The notes beneath the pieces are model-generated. The model was given only the letters and a program-made list of their open reading frames with translations, searched no databases and was not told where the DNA came from. A stretch of DNA of 64,000 nt from Winogradskyella arenosi (GTDB lineage Bacteria; Bacteroidota; Bacteroidia; Flavobacteriales; Flavobacteriaceae), in the NCBI RefSeq assembly GCF_003337305.1, contig NZ_QPJO01000005.1, forward strand, positions 124,001 through 188,000, given 5' to 3'. Of this stretch, positions 34,928-45,083 are shown in pieces. Both the position numbers and the translations under genes were made by a program. Within the stretch, counting starts at the first letter, position 1. Every line of letters begins with the position of its first letter.

Positions 34928-36052
34928 TTAATTATTAATAATTTGAATATAATTAGCCACTACATGCGCCCAAGTAAAACTATCGGTAAAACGACTATAC
35001 GCCTTGTCTGCTAATACTTTCATCGCCTCTTTATTTTCCAAAGCATCTATAATAGTTTCTGACAGTTTGCTAACGTCTTCACAATTTATTTTAATAGCGG
35101 TATCACCAACCTCTTCGGGTATTCCTCCTTTGTTTCCAACAATCATTGGTATACCTGATGCCATGCCCTCAATTACAGAAAGCGGACAAGGGTCATTCCA
35201 AATAGAAGGTATACAATACAATGCTACTTGTTTAAACAATTTAGGAACATCATTATGGTTTACATAGCCAAGAAAATCAAAGTTTTCAGTGTCCTCCTTA
35301 ATAATGTCTTTAAGTGAAGTCACAAAAGGCGAATCTTCCATTTTTCCGAAACCAGCACTGCCTGCAATAATTAATTTTACACTAGGAATCTTGTTTTTAA
35401 CTAATAAAACTGCTTGGATTAATTGTTTGATGCCTTTTGTTTCATCTAAGCGTCCTATAAATAAAATTTGGTTATTATTTGCTGGTTCTGTCCGTTTAAA
35501 ATGTTGAGGATTACTTCCATTTAATAACACCGCGCATTTTTCTGAAAAATCTAAATTATGCGCCGTTCCTTTCTTTAAAATACCTTCTTGAATATAACCA
35601 CTTACTGAAATTATTTTATCACAATACGTATAAAGCTCCGTTATTTGTTTATTATTTAATCCCAAAACATGGTCATTATGCATGTGTAACATAACTTTTG
35701 CTTGTGGATTTAATCGTTTAATTATAGGAATGTAATTTGGTCGATTATGAACATGTATAATTTGAATCTTTTTTCTTCTAGCAAATAGTCCTGCTAAAAT
35801 GACATAAGTATTATACTTTAAATGATGACCTATTTTTTTTCCTAGATATTTACTTAATGCAAGTGATGTTTTAGTTTTTATTTGTTTTAGATTATTGTCT
35901 TTGTATGGTGTGTCCGAATAAGGTGCGCATATTATTGTTTCGTATTGCTTTAATTCATCTGAAAATTCTTTTACCCATGTCGATATTGCCCCGCCATTCT
36001 TAGGGGAATAAAACTCTTCTTGTGGTAATATAAATGCATTTTTTTTAGCCAT
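34928..36052 (-). CDS. GT4 glycosyltransferase
   Basis: The 374-residue GT-B enzyme has the Gly-rich N-terminal loop FYSPKNGGAISTWVKEF, IIHVHNRPNY, the second-domain start NQILFIGRLDETKGIKQLIQ and the donor site NDPCPLSVIEGMASGIPMIV (E-x7-E type). Its start shares one base with the stop of the GT2 gene upstream, a TAATG-like junction that implies coupled translation. Specificity is unknown. Confidence 0.9.
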   Translation of the reverse strand: MAKKNAFILPQEEFYSPKNGGAISTWVKEFSDELKQYETIICAPYSDTPYKDNNLKQIKTKTSLALSKYLGKKIGHHLKYNTYVILAGLFARRKKIQIIHVHNRPNYIPIIKRLNPQAKVMLHMHNDHVLGLNNKQITELYTYCDKIISVSGYIQEGILKKGTAHNLDFSEKCAVLLNGSNPQHFKRTEPANNNQILFIGRLDETKGIKQLIQAVLLVKNKIPSVKLIIAGSAGFGKMEDSPFVTSLKDIIKEDTENFDFLGYVNHNDVPKLFKQVALYCIPSIWNDPCPLSVIEGMASGIPMIVGNKGGIPEEVGDTAIKINCEDVSKLSETIIDALENKEAMKVLADKAYSRFTDSFTWAHVVANYIQIINN

Positions 36053-36936
36053 TACTTTTTTATTATAAATCTGTAGAGTTGCGATACTAGAAGATTATCA
36101 ACATATTTATATCCTAAGAGTTTAAAGCCCAAAATAAATGTAGTCTTCACCTTATTACGATCTCCCATCATATTAGCATAGTATCTTGTTTTATTAAGTT
36201 TCTGCTTTACCGCGTTGCGATAACCAATTGTTTTTTTAACATCAGAGCTTAATAATGCACTCCATTTTTGTAATGATAATATATGCCCTTCGTACATTTT
36301 GTTGAAATTTGTTTTTGCACTTGTTTCATGTATTCTAATACGCACATCGGTGGAATGAGTAGAAACAATAGTCATGTTAGCTAACTTTAACCTGAACCAC
36401 AAATCCATATCTTCACAGGCATAAAGTTTTTCATCCCATCCGCCAAGCCTATTAAAGCATTCTTTTTTAATGGTAACGGAGCTTGGCGCTAACATACTAT
36501 CTACCCAAAAATCGAATAGCGATTGCGGATTTAGATTTGCTTTTTCGTTCATAAATTCGGCCGCTTCATTAAACCAAGTATAATTACTGTAAACCAAATC
36601 ACAATTGTGTTTTTTTATAGCATTAATATGGTTTTGCAAATATTCTTTTTTCCACAAATCATCACTATCTAAAAAAGCCACATATGCTCCTTTTGCATTA
36701 TCAATACCTATATTTCTTGCCTTTGAAACCCCTCCATTTTCTACATTTATAACTCGTAATTTATCGAATTTTTTCTGGAGTTGAGTTAATACTGCCATAG
36801 AATTATCTGTTGAGCCATCATTAACAACAATAATCTCAAACGTCTTATAAGTTTGATTACAGACAGACATAATTGTCTCTTCAATAAATTTAGCACCATT
36901 ATAATTGGGTATAACTACACTAACCAAATCATCCAT
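36052..36936 (-). CDS. GT2 glycosyltransferase
   Basis: The 294-residue GT-A enzyme has VSVVIPNYNGAKFIEETIMS, IVVNDGSTDNSM, NGGVSKARNIGIDNAKG and the DxD site FLDSDDLW. It overlaps the flippase gene by 8 bases and the next GT4 gene by one base. The catalytic base region is probably GGWDEKLYACEDMDLWFRL. Its sugar is unknown. Confidence 0.9.
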   Translation of the reverse strand: MDDLVSVVIPNYNGAKFIEETIMSVCNQTYKTFEIIVVNDGSTDNSMAVLTQLQKKFDKLRVINVENGGVSKARNIGIDNAKGAYVAFLDSDDLWKKEYLQNHINAIKKHNCDLVYSNYTWFNEAAEFMNEKANLNPQSLFDFWVDSMLAPSSVTIKKECFNRLGGWDEKLYACEDMDLWFRLKLANMTIVSTHSTDVRIRIHETSAKTNFNKMYEGHILSLQKWSALLSSDVKKTIGYRNAVKQKLNKTRYYANMMGDRNKVKTTFILGFKLLGYKYVDNLLVSQLYRFIIKK

Positions 36937-38383
36937 TGATTTTCTTATTTAATTTAGATTTTATAAAACCAATAATATATTGAAGTCCTATTGATTTTAA
37001 AAGCATATTTATTCCTACGAAAACAATAATATAAATACTACTTTTTAAAATAACGGCAACTATATTATTGAATTCAAGCACCTGATCTAAAAAATAAAAC
37101 ACAGTAATTAATAATAGAAACGGAAAAAAATGTTTCCCAATAACTGCTAGTTGTTCACTAATTTTTATATTAAAATATTTGTGCATTAGGTTCATATTAA
37201 AAATCAAGCCAATATTACCTAATATAAAACCTGCTATCAAAAAATAATTTAAGCCATAAAAATACGCTATAGGTATAGGAATTAATGCCATTACCTTTTT
37301 ATAAACCTCTACTTTTAATAGCGCACCAGATTCTCCTCTACTTAAAACCGCAGGGGTTAAAACAGAACTAATAGTGATAGCATAAGTAAAAAAGCCAAAT
37401 ATTTTTAAAATTATTACACTCCCAATCCATTTCTCAGTATATAAAATAACGATTATTTCTTTAGCATTAATAACCAAAAGTCCTGATAATAAGAATGTGG
37501 AAAAACACGTAAAGCTTAAAATAGTTCGAAACAGTCTTTTTTGCCGTTCAATATCTTCATTAATTAGAGAGAAAGAAGGGAATAACACGCCTGAAAAAGC
37601 CCCGAACGCATACTGTATTGTAATTCTAACCAAAGATTTTGCTTTATAAAACAACCCTAAGGCAGCGGCATCAAATATTTTACCTATAATAATGGTATCT
37701 AGCCTATTAAAAAAGGTTTCAATAAAAACCGTTAAAGATTGTTTGTAACCAAACTTCCATAGATCAGAGACTGAATTTAAATTAAATTCAAAACTAGGGC
37801 GCCAAGAAGACATAATCCAAAGAACCAAGCTATTTAAAACCCAATTTAATACTTGTGAATATACCAAACTCCAAACCCCATAACCATTTAAAGCCAAAAC
37901 AATACCGAATATGGCTGAAATGATACCTCCAATCATTTCGGAAACAAAAGGGGTTTTAAAATTAAGTTCTTTAGCAAATAACGATCGTTGTAAGGACGTT
38001 ACACCTTTTATTAAAAACGTTACGGACATGACCTTACTTATATCTTCAAGTAATGGCATATCAAAAAAGCCTGCTATTAGACCTGCTGAAAAATACATGG
38101 CTAGTCCAAAAAACACACCCAATAGCATATTAATATAAAAAACAGTAGATTTCTGTTCTTGTGTCACTGACTTTCGTTGGATTATGGCTGAACCAAACCC
38201 CAAGTCAAAAATTGTATCACAGAAATACGCAAACACCATTGCCATTCCTATTAAACCAAAATCTTCTGGCTCTAATAGTCTGGCTAAAATTATAGAAACG
38301 ATAAAGGTTCTAGCGTTACCGAATATTATTTTTAATAAATTCCAAGAAACCGCCTTTTGAGTAGATTTATTTAAATTTTTCAA
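36929..38383 (-). CDS. wzx: Wzx-type polysaccharide flippase (WzxC-like)
   Basis: The 484-residue protein has about twelve to fourteen membrane helices and the MOP-superfamily signatures of the WzxC/Polysacc_synt group: LLEPEDFGLIGMAMVFAYF, FDLGFGSAIIQRKSVT near the N-terminus and FFNRLDTIIIGKIFDAAALG in the middle. It moves the undecaprenyl-linked repeat unit to the periplasmic face for polymerisation. Its presence with the Wzy-like protein, Wza and Wzc defines the locus as Wzx/Wzy-dependent. It is the first gene of the long glycosyltransferase run. Confidence 0.93.
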   Translation of the reverse strand: MKNLNKSTQKAVSWNLLKIIFGNARTFIVSIILARLLEPEDFGLIGMAMVFAYFCDTIFDLGFGSAIIQRKSVTQEQKSTVFYINMLLGVFFGLAMYFSAGLIAGFFDMPLLEDISKVMSVTFLIKGVTSLQRSLFAKELNFKTPFVSEMIGGIISAIFGIVLALNGYGVWSLVYSQVLNWVLNSLVLWIMSSWRPSFEFNLNSVSDLWKFGYKQSLTVFIETFFNRLDTIIIGKIFDAAALGLFYKAKSLVRITIQYAFGAFSGVLFPSFSLINEDIERQKRLFRTILSFTCFSTFLLSGLLVINAKEIIVILYTEKWIGSVIILKIFGFFTYAITISSVLTPAVLSRGESGALLKVEVYKKVMALIPIPIAYFYGLNYFLIAGFILGNIGLIFNMNLMHKYFNIKISEQLAVIGKHFFPFLLLITVFYFLDQVLEFNNIVAVILKSSIYIIVFVGINMLLKSIGLQYIIGFIKSKLNKKING

Positions 38384-38754
38384 TTTTTATTACTAATGTT
38401 AAGTTTTATAATAAACTATTAGTGAAAATAAATTAATACGATTAACTATAAAGATAATCTCACATTGAATGGACTAATTAGGAGTTTCTAATATCTCTAA
38501 CATCTACTCTGAAGCCGTATAATAACAATAACATGAAATTTCCTCATCTTTAAATTTCCCACTTACAACAACTCTTCCTTGCAAAAAAACTGACAATTAG
38601 GTATTTGAACAAGGTTTCAAGTAAGCACTTTGCTTAAATTCACTTTCATTTTTTTTTGTGTCATTACCTTTTTTAAATCACGGGATCACAATGCAACTGA
38701 GCCTGACATCTACGACGAGTAGCGGCGTTTATAATCAAATATTTTAATATGTTC
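38384..38754. other. intergenic gap between fcl and the flippase gene
   Basis: About 371 bases without a gene. Most is AT-rich, but 38675-38735 is noticeably richer in G and C. I searched it by eye for an ops/JUMPstart element and for a - strand TAnnTTTG box and found neither. It is a likely place for the promoter of the long glycosyltransferase operon. Confidence 0.45.
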
Positions 38755-39696
38755 CTATGTATTACAGTTTTCCAAATACCACTTATAAGCCCATACAATC
38801 CCCTCATCTAAAGCAACTTTTGGTGCCCAACCTAGACTTCGTAACTTAGAACTGTCCATCAGCTTACGAGGAGTACCATCGGGTTTGGTAGCATCCCAAA
38901 TTATTTCTCCTGTATGGCCTACACTATTTTGAATGGTTTCTGCTAAAGCTTTAATGGTCACATCAGTCCCGGTCCCCACATTATACAAGTGTTCTGGCAA
39001 TACGTTTTCTACGGCAAAGAGCACGGCTTGGGCTAAATCATCGACATGTAAAAACTCGCGCATCGGCGTACCACTACCCCATAAGCTTACTGGCGCATGA
39101 TTATTGGCTTTAGCTTCATGGAATTTACGAAGCATTGCTGGTAACACGTGAGAACTCTTTAAATCGAAATTATCATGAGGCCCATAAAGGTTAGTTGGCA
39201 TTAAACTCACAAAGTCTTTGCCGTACTGCTTTCTTATAGCTTCACAAGCTTTTACGCCCGCTATTTTAGCAATAGCATACCACTCGTTTGTTGGCTCTAA
39301 ACTGTCGGTAAGTAAATACTCTTCTTTTAAAGGTTGCGGCGCAAATTTGGGATAAATACATGAGCTTCCTAAAAATATAAACTTTGAGATCTCTGCTTTA
39401 TGAGCCGCATCTATCAAATTATTCTGAATCTGAAGATTCTCCATTAAAAATGGATAAGGATTTTCATTATTCGCTAAAATCCCCCCTACACGGGCTGCGG
39501 CATCAATAAGAACATCCGGTTGTTCTGTATCAATAAAATCAATAACCGCTTGTTGATGTCGCAAATCAAGTTCCTTGCTGGTTTTTCCAATTAAATTAGT
39601 GTAACCTTTAGCCGTTAAAGCTCTCCTAATTGCAGATCCCACCATTCCACGGTGCCCTGCAATGTATATTTTTGAATCTTTAGTTATCTTATTCAA
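38755..39696 (-). CDS. fcl: GDP-L-fucose synthase
   Basis: Fcl epimerises and reduces GDP-4-keto-6-deoxymannose to GDP-L-fucose. The 313-residue short-chain dehydrogenase has [16 protein letters not shown] (NADP loop), [20 protein letters not shown], the catalytic [15 protein letters not shown] (YxxxK), [19 protein letters not shown] and [17 protein letters not shown]. It overlaps gmd by 8 bases, so both steps from GDP-mannose to GDP-fucose are coupled. It indicates L-fucose in the polysaccharide. Confidence 0.95.
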   Translation of the reverse strand: MNKITKDSKIYIAGHRGMVGSAIRRALTAKGYTNLIGKTSKELDLRHQQAVIDFIDTEQPDVLIDAAARVGGILANNENPYPFLMENLQIQNNLIDAAHKAEISKFIFLGSSCIYPKFAPQPLKEEYLLTDSLEPTNEWYAIAKIAGVKACEAIRKQYGKDFVSLMPTNLYGPHDNFDLKSSHVLPAMLRKFHEAKANNHAPVSLWGSGTPMREFLHVDDLAQAVLFAVENVLPEHLYNVGTGTDVTIKALAETIQNSVGHTGEIIWDATKPDGTPRKLMDSSKLRSLGWAPKVALDEGIVWAYKWYLENCNT

Positions 39697-40804
39697 AATA
39701 ATTCATGGTTTTATACCCGCCATCTTCAAGGTATTGTTGTTCTGTCATTAATTTTATATCACTCTCCATCATGTCTTTCACCAAGTCATTAAGATCATAC
39801 TGACATTCCCAACCTAATTTCTTTTTAGCTTTAGAGGCATCACCTATTAACAACTCAACTTCTGTAGGTCTAAAGTAACGCGCATCAACCGCTAAAACTT
39901 CTTTACCTATTTCTAATTGATATTTTGGATTATCACACTGTACTACAAATGCTTTTTCATCTTCACCTTCGCCTTTAAATTCTAAAGTAATTCCAACCTC
40001 AGCAAAACTCATTTTTACAAAGTCACGAATACGAGTCGTTTTTCCTGTAGCAATCACCCAATCTTCAGCTTCATCAGCTTGAAGAATCATCCACATCATA
40101 CGTACATAATCCTTAGCATGGCCCCAATCGCGCTGGGCATCTAAATTTCCTAAGTAAAACTTATCTTGTAAACCTAAGGCAATACGTGATACAGCTCTGG
40201 TAATTTTACGCGTCACAAAAGTTTCGCCTCGAATAGGCGATTCATGATTAAACAAAATTCCGTTACAAGCATACATGTTATACGCTTCTCGGTAATTCAC
40301 TGTAATCCAATAGGCATACATTTTTGCCACAGCATAAGGCGAACGCGGGTAAAAAGGAGTCGTTTCTGATTGTGGTACCTCTTGTACTTTACCGTACAAC
40401 TCTGAGGTTGATGCTTGATAAATTCTTGTTTTTTTCTCTAAACCTAATAATCTTACGGCGTCTAGTATACGTAAAGTTCCTAAACCATCGGCGTTACCTG
40501 TATATTCTGGAATTTCAAAAGAAACCGCCACATGACTCATTGCTGCTAAATTATAGATTTCATCGGGCTGAATTTCCTTGATTAAACGGATAAGGTTTGT
40601 ACTATCCGTCATATCGCCATAGTGGAGATAAAAATTCTGATGATCTACATGCGGGTCTTGATATAAATGATCAATACGATCCGTATTAAATAATGACGAA
40701 CGGCGCTTTAATCCATGAACCTCATAACCTTTCTTCAACAAAAACTCACTAAGATATGCTCCGTCTTGCCCGGTAACTCCAGTAATAAATGCAACTTTAC
40801 CCAT
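39689..40804 (-). CDS. gmd: GDP-mannose 4,6-dehydratase
   Basis: Gmd makes GDP-4-keto-6-deoxymannose from GDP-mannose. The 371-residue protein has [73 protein letters not shown], the catalytic [12 protein letters not shown] (YxxxK) and [20 protein letters not shown]. These are the family signatures. It is the first gene of the gmd-fcl pair and has a TAGCTTTG promoter box upstream. Genes for GDP-mannose synthesis are not in the window. Confidence 0.96.
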   Translation of the reverse strand: MGKVAFITGVTGQDGAYLSEFLLKKGYEVHGLKRRSSLFNTDRIDHLYQDPHVDHQNFYLHYGDMTDSTNLIRLIKEIQPDEIYNLAAMSHVAVSFEIPEYTGNADGLGTLRILDAVRLLGLEKKTRIYQASTSELYGKVQEVPQSETTPFYPRSPYAVAKMYAYWITVNYREAYNMYACNGILFNHESPIRGETFVTRKITRAVSRIALGLQDKFYLGNLDAQRDWGHAKDYVRMMWMILQADEAEDWVIATGKTTRIRDFVKMSFAEVGITLEFKGEGEDEKAFVVQCDNPKYQLEIGKEVLAVDARYFRPTEVELLIGDASKAKKKLGWECQYDLNDLVKDMMESDIKLMTEQQYLEDGGYKTMNYFE

Positions 40805-41367
40805 AAAAACTATTGAATATTACAGTAATAAATGAAAATTTTTTAAGTGCACAAAGCTAATAAATTATAAGACTTTGAAGTCATTCTTTTATGTAAAATG
40901 AAAATTAAATTTTTCAATAATCAACTCATTATAAAAACTTAAGCATTATAATTTATACTTTTATTAACACCTAATAAAGAAAATTACGAAACCCCTTTTT
41001 ACTTAACACACTTATTTTAAAACCCCTACATAGAACACTTCCTATTTATAAGCTTTACCTTAAGTCCTTTTTTAATTTCGGAATGCTATTGCATATGCGT
41101 ATTCTATAATATTGTAAAGCTCTTTTTAATAGCCTTGCCAACCAACATCAGTAGCAACGCGTTCTCTCTATTAAACGATAAACCGGTATCATTTTAAAAT
41201 GCTTAAAAAAATATTCCCTCTAACAACTTACAATACTCATAGCGCTATAAAACAAAAAAATCACATACGGTTACATTAAGAAACCCTATGTAATTCTTTA
41301 TTATTTAAATAAACCTCTATTTAAATGAGCATAAGACCTCTGAAGCGATCTACTACCGTAAACCGGT
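40805..41367. other. AT-rich gap between gmd and cysQ
   Basis: About 560 bases without a supportable gene. It holds the gmd promoter box at its left edge. The rest is AT-rich sequence after the cysQ stop (cysQ is transcribed toward it). A short + strand frame beginning at 41325 is only the antisense of the cysQ 3' end. I see no convincing terminator stem. Confidence 0.5.
40852..40859 (-). promoter_or_regulatory. -7 promoter box of gmd-fcl
   Basis: Read on the minus strand this is TAGCTTTG, a perfect TAnnTTTG box, 48 bases upstream of the gmd start. No -33 TTTG is evident. Confidence 0.5.
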
Positions 41368-42162
41368 TTATTTGGCTTGCACTAAAAACCAATGGTTCAG
41401 TAACTCTTCTCTATTATACAACATGGGTTGTTTGGTCTCCCAATCTACAACCTCAAAACCAGCGTGTTCGCAAATGGCTTGTCCGGCGGCGGTATCCCAC
41501 TCCATGGTCGGTGCAAATCTAGGATAACAATCGGCTGTTCCTTCGGCAACCATACAGAGTTTTAAAGAGCTGCCTTTAGAAATAAGGTTGACCTCACCAT
41601 GTTTTTGGCGCATTTCATTAATATAATCTTCAGTTTCTGGAGACCTATGCGATCGGCTTGCGACCACGGTAAAGGTTTTATCCTCACGCGTAATGGGTAA
41701 TTGCACTCCTTCTTCTAAAAGACTTTCAACCTTATAGTTCTCAAGATCTACCGTGACTTTGTAAGCCCCATCGGCACTCGTAGAAAAGTAAAGTTCTTTT
41801 AATACTGGTACATAAATGACCCCAATGGTCGTTTTTTGATTTTCAACCAAAGCGATATTCACCGTAAACTCTCCATTACGTTTGATAAATTCTTTAGTCC
41901 CATCTATAGGATCTACAATCCATAACTGATCCCAATCTTGGCGTTCCGAGTAAGGCAAGGCCTTACCTTCTTCTGAAAGTACAGGGATATTCGTGTTTTC
42001 TAAATAAGACATAATCACATTATGAGACGCAATATCTGCTTTAGTTAAAGGCGAATTATCCCCTTTAATTTCCACACCAAAATCGTCAGTATTATAGATT
42101 TCTAAAATAGCTTTACCTGCTTCAAGCGCCGCTTCGATGGCTGTATTTAAATTTTTATTCAT
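41368..42162 (-). CDS. cysQ: 3'(2'),5'-bisphosphate nucleotidase
   Basis: CysQ hydrolyses PAP (and possibly PAPS), the by-product of PAPS use, to AMP. The 264-residue inositol monophosphatase-fold protein shows KGDNSPLTKADIASHNVI, the metal site WIVDPIDGTKEFIKRNGEFT and the C-terminal MEWDTAAGQAICEHAGF. Its place at the end of the cysC-cysD-cysN block fits recycling of PAP formed by sulfotransferases or PAPS reductase. A 75-base gap separates it from cysN. Confidence 0.94.
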   Translation of the reverse strand: MNKNLNTAIEAALEAGKAILEIYNTDDFGVEIKGDNSPLTKADIASHNVIMSYLENTNIPVLSEEGKALPYSERQDWDQLWIVDPIDGTKEFIKRNGEFTVNIALVENQKTTIGVIYVPVLKELYFSTSADGAYKVTVDLENYKVESLLEEGVQLPITREDKTFTVVASRSHRSPETEDYINEMRQKHGEVNLISKGSSLKLCMVAEGTADCYPRFAPTMEWDTAAGQAICEHAGFEVVDWETKQPMLYNREELLNHWFLVQAK

Positions 42163-42237
42163 GGATAATAAGGTAAGTATCTTAATTAAAAAAATAATGC
42201 CCCCTCAAGGAGACATTATATCAAAATGGTTTCAGTA

Positions 42238-43494
42238 TTAAATAATCATCCCTGCGCCAATCGTTTCGTTAGTTTGCTCATCGATAATAATGATACTTCC
42301 GGTTTGACGATTTCTTTTATAAGCATCATAAAAAATAGGCTTCGCCGTTCTAATCGATACCCGTGCAATATCATTCATCTCTACCTTATCAATATCTTCA
42401 ATGCGATGAAGCGTGTTGATATCAATCTTATATTTTAGTTCTTTAACCATTCCCACAGTTTCATTGGTGGTATGCTTAATCACAACTTTAGTACGAGTTT
42501 GTATTGGCGTTGAACTCATCCAAGTCACTAAAACTTCTAGATCTTGGCTCACTTCTGGCACGTTATTTTCACGTACAATCATATCGCCACGGCTGTTGTC
42601 TATTTCATCTTCTAAAGTCATGGTTACAGACATTGGCGCAAATGCTTCTTCAATTTGCTCTCCATTAAGCTCAATTGTTTTAATGGTAGATACAAAGCCA
42701 GAAGGTAAGGATTTTACCTTATCACCTGGTTTAAAAACACCACCATCAATACGACCAGCAAAACCTCTGTAATCTTGATTTTCTAAAGTATGTGGACGAA
42801 TTACCGATTGAATAGGAAAACGACAATCGACTAAATTATGATCACTAGAAATATGAACGGTTTCTAAATGGTACATTAAAGTACTACCATTATACCAATC
42901 CATATTTTCAGAACGATTTACGACATTATCACCGTTTAAAGCAGAGATTGGAATAAATTGAATGTCTTTAATCCCTAATTTTGAAGAAAAGGCTTTAAAA
43001 TCAGAAACAATATTAGCATACACTTCTTCACTATAATCTACTAAATCCATTTTATTAACACAGACTATGGCATGTGGAATACGTAATAATGAAGCGATAA
43101 AAGCATGACGATGCGTTTGCTCTAACATCCCTTTTCTAGCATCAATTAAAATAATGGCTAGATTAGCTGTTGAAGCTCCGGTAACCATATTACGGGTATA
43201 CTGAATATGACCAGGGGTATCGGCAATAATAAACTTACGTTTTGGTGTTGCAAAATAACGGTAGGCCACATCAATAGTAATACCTTGCTCGCGTTCCGAT
43301 TTTAGACCATCTGTTAATAACGATAAGTCTACATAGTCAAAACCTTTAGATTTACTCGAGGCCTCTACCGCATCTAGTTGATCTTGAAAAATTGATTTGC
43401 TATCGTATAGTAAACGTCCTATTAAGGTACTCTTTCCGTCATCTACACTTCCTGCTGTTGTAAAACGTAATAATTCTATATCTTGATATTCCAT
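42238..43494 (-). CDS. cysN: sulfate adenylyltransferase GTPase subunit
   Basis: CysN couples GTP hydrolysis to formation of adenylyl sulfate by CysD. The 418-residue EF-Tu-like protein shows G1 (TAGSVDDGKSTLIGRLLYD), switch region EREQGITIDVAYRYF, G3 DTPGHIQYTRNM, G4 VNKMDLV, followed by two beta-barrel domains. It is shorter than E. coli CysN (475), as in other Bacteroidota; no APS kinase domain is fused, which agrees with a separate cysC. It is 87 bases after cysD. Confidence 0.94.
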   Translation of the reverse strand: MEYQDIELLRFTTAGSVDDGKSTLIGRLLYDSKSIFQDQLDAVEASSKSKGFDYVDLSLLTDGLKSEREQGITIDVAYRYFATPKRKFIIADTPGHIQYTRNMVTGASTANLAIILIDARKGMLEQTHRHAFIASLLRIPHAIVCVNKMDLVDYSEEVYANIVSDFKAFSSKLGIKDIQFIPISALNGDNVVNRSENMDWYNGSTLMYHLETVHISSDHNLVDCRFPIQSVIRPHTLENQDYRGFAGRIDGGVFKPGDKVKSLPSGFVSTIKTIELNGEQIEEAFAPMSVTMTLEDEIDNSRGDMIVRENNVPEVSQDLEVLVTWMSSTPIQTRTKVVIKHTTNETVGMVKELKYKIDINTLHRIEDIDKVEMNDIARVSIRTAKPIFYDAYKRNRQTGSIIIIDEQTNETIGAGMII

Positions 43495-43581
43495 TTGTAA
43501 TAATTGTTTGTTGTGAGTTGTTTGCCTTTAGTTATCTAATAAAAACGAGTAGAATTCTAAAGTTTCAACTTCATTTATATT

Positions 43582-44487
43582 TTAAAAGTAACCTTGTTTT
43601 TTACGGTCTTCCATGGCTGTTTCCGCACGCTTATCGTCAGCACGACCACCGCGTTCTGTGGTACGTGTTGTTGCAATTTCTTCGATAATTTTATCTAAAT
43701 CATCGGCTGTAGACTCCACAGCACCAGTAATTGGCATATCGCCACAAGTTCGGTAACGAATAGTCATATTTACAACCTCTTCACCTTCTTTTAATTTTAT
43801 AAATTCAGAATTTGCTAAAATCACCCCATCTCTAACAACACAATCGCGTTGATGTGAGAAATACAATGATGGCAACTCAATATTTTCTAATTTAATATAT
43901 TCCCAAACGTCCATTTCAGTCCAATTAGAAATTGGGAAGACTCTAAAATGTTCACCGTAATTTTTACGTCCGTTAAACAGGTTCCATAATTCTGGTCTTT
44001 GGTTTTTGGGGTCCCATTGCCCAAATTCATCTCTATGCGAAAAGAAACGCTCTTTAGCTCTTGCTTTCTCTTCGTCACGTCGCGCACCACCCATAGCGGC
44101 ATCAACTTTATAGTCTTCCAAGGTATCTAATAAGGATACAATTTGAAGTGAATTCCGAGAAGCATCAGCTCCTGTTTCTTCTTTAGCACGCCCCTTATCA
44201 ATAGCTTCTTGTACAGAACCCACAATGAGTTTTACTCCTAATCGCTCCACCAATGCATCTCTAAACGCAATCGTTTCTGGAAAATTATGACCGGTATCAA
44301 TATGAATTAAAGGAAACGGTATTTTAGCTGGAAAGAATGCTTTTTTTGCGAGATGGGTAAGAAGAATTGAATCTTTACCACCTGAAAATAACAATACAGG
44401 GTTTTCAAACTGTGCTGCTATTTCACGAATAACAAAAATAGCTTCTGATTCTAATTCTTTTAAATGATTAATTACGTAATTACTCAT
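43582..44487 (-). CDS. cysD: sulfate adenylyltransferase catalytic subunit
   Basis: CysD adenylates sulfate with ATP to adenylyl sulfate (APS). The 301 residues match the E. coli protein in length (302). It has the PP-loop LFSGGKDSILLTHLAKKAF near the N-terminus, LIHIDTGHNFPETIAFRD, MGGARRDEEKARAKERFFS and FPISNWTEMDVWEYIKLENI. Five bases separate it from cysC upstream. It works with cysN downstream in the same operon. Confidence 0.95.
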   Translation of the reverse strand: MSNYVINHLKELESEAIFVIREIAAQFENPVLLFSGGKDSILLTHLAKKAFFPAKIPFPLIHIDTGHNFPETIAFRDALVERLGVKLIVGSVQEAIDKGRAKEETGADASRNSLQIVSLLDTLEDYKVDAAMGGARRDEEKARAKERFFSHRDEFGQWDPKNQRPELWNLFNGRKNYGEHFRVFPISNWTEMDVWEYIKLENIELPSLYFSHQRDCVVRDGVILANSEFIKLKEGEEVVNMTIRYRTCGDMPITGAVESTADDLDKIIEEIATTRTTERGGRADDKRAETAMEDRKKQGYF

Positions 44488-44492
44488 ATTTT

Positions 44493-45083
44493 TTATTTTA
44501 ATTTTTGAATAATAAAGTCTAAAATAGCTTGAACCGATGTTTCTATCGGCTCATGATCGGTTTTAATTTCGAGATCAGGATGCAACGGGGCTTCATAAGG
44601 GGCCGATATTCCTGTCATATTTTTTATTTCACCGGCACGGGCTTTTTTATACAAGCCTTTTACATCGCGACGTTCGCACTCTTCAAGCGAGGTATTCACG
44701 TAAATCTCGATAAAGTTTTCAGCGCCAACAATAGCCTTAATGTTTTCTCGGTCTTTACGGTAAGGCGACACAAAAGCGGCCAAGGTAACCACACCAGCAT
44801 CGACCATTAAATTTCCAATCTCGGCGATACGTCTAATATTTTCTGTACGATCTTCTGGAGCAAAACTGAGATCTTTATTAATCCCTTGCCTTATATTATC
44901 GCCGTCTAAACTAAATGTCGAGAGGCCCTGTTTATGGAGTTCCACCTCTACCAAATTCGCTAAAGTCGATTTTCCTGACCCCGACAAGCCTGTAAACCAC
45001 AAAAGACATGCACGATGTCCTCTTAATTGCTCACGATCCGCTTTAGTGATTTTATAATGATGTCTCACTGTGTTTTCACTCAT
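44493..45083 (-). CDS. cysC: adenylyl-sulfate kinase
   Basis: CysC phosphorylates APS to PAPS. The 196-residue P-loop kinase has LLWFTGLSGSGKSTLANLVE (Walker A), LDGDNIRQGINKDLSFAPED (APS-binding), VSPYRKDRENIKAI and the DVKGLYKKARAGEIKNMTGI lid region. It overlaps the DUF2061 gene by 4 bases, so the membrane protein and the kinase are translated together. PAPS can be reduced to sulfite or used by sulfotransferases; no PAPS reductase gene is visible here. Confidence 0.95.
   Translation of the reverse strand: MSENTVRHHYKITKADREQLRGHRACLLWFTGLSGSGKSTLANLVEVELHKQGLSTFSLDGDNIRQGINKDLSFAPEDRTENIRRIAEIGNLMVDAGVVTLAAFVSPYRKDRENIKAIVGAENFIEIYVNTSLEECERRDVKGLYKKARAGEIKNMTGISAPYEAPLHPDLEIKTDHEPIETSVQAILDFIIQKLK

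Noticed and set aside
38675..38735. An ops/JUMPstart (RfaH-type) element before the flippase gene
   Set aside because: The sequence has GTAGCGG-like bases but lacks the GGCGGTAG core in the right orientation.
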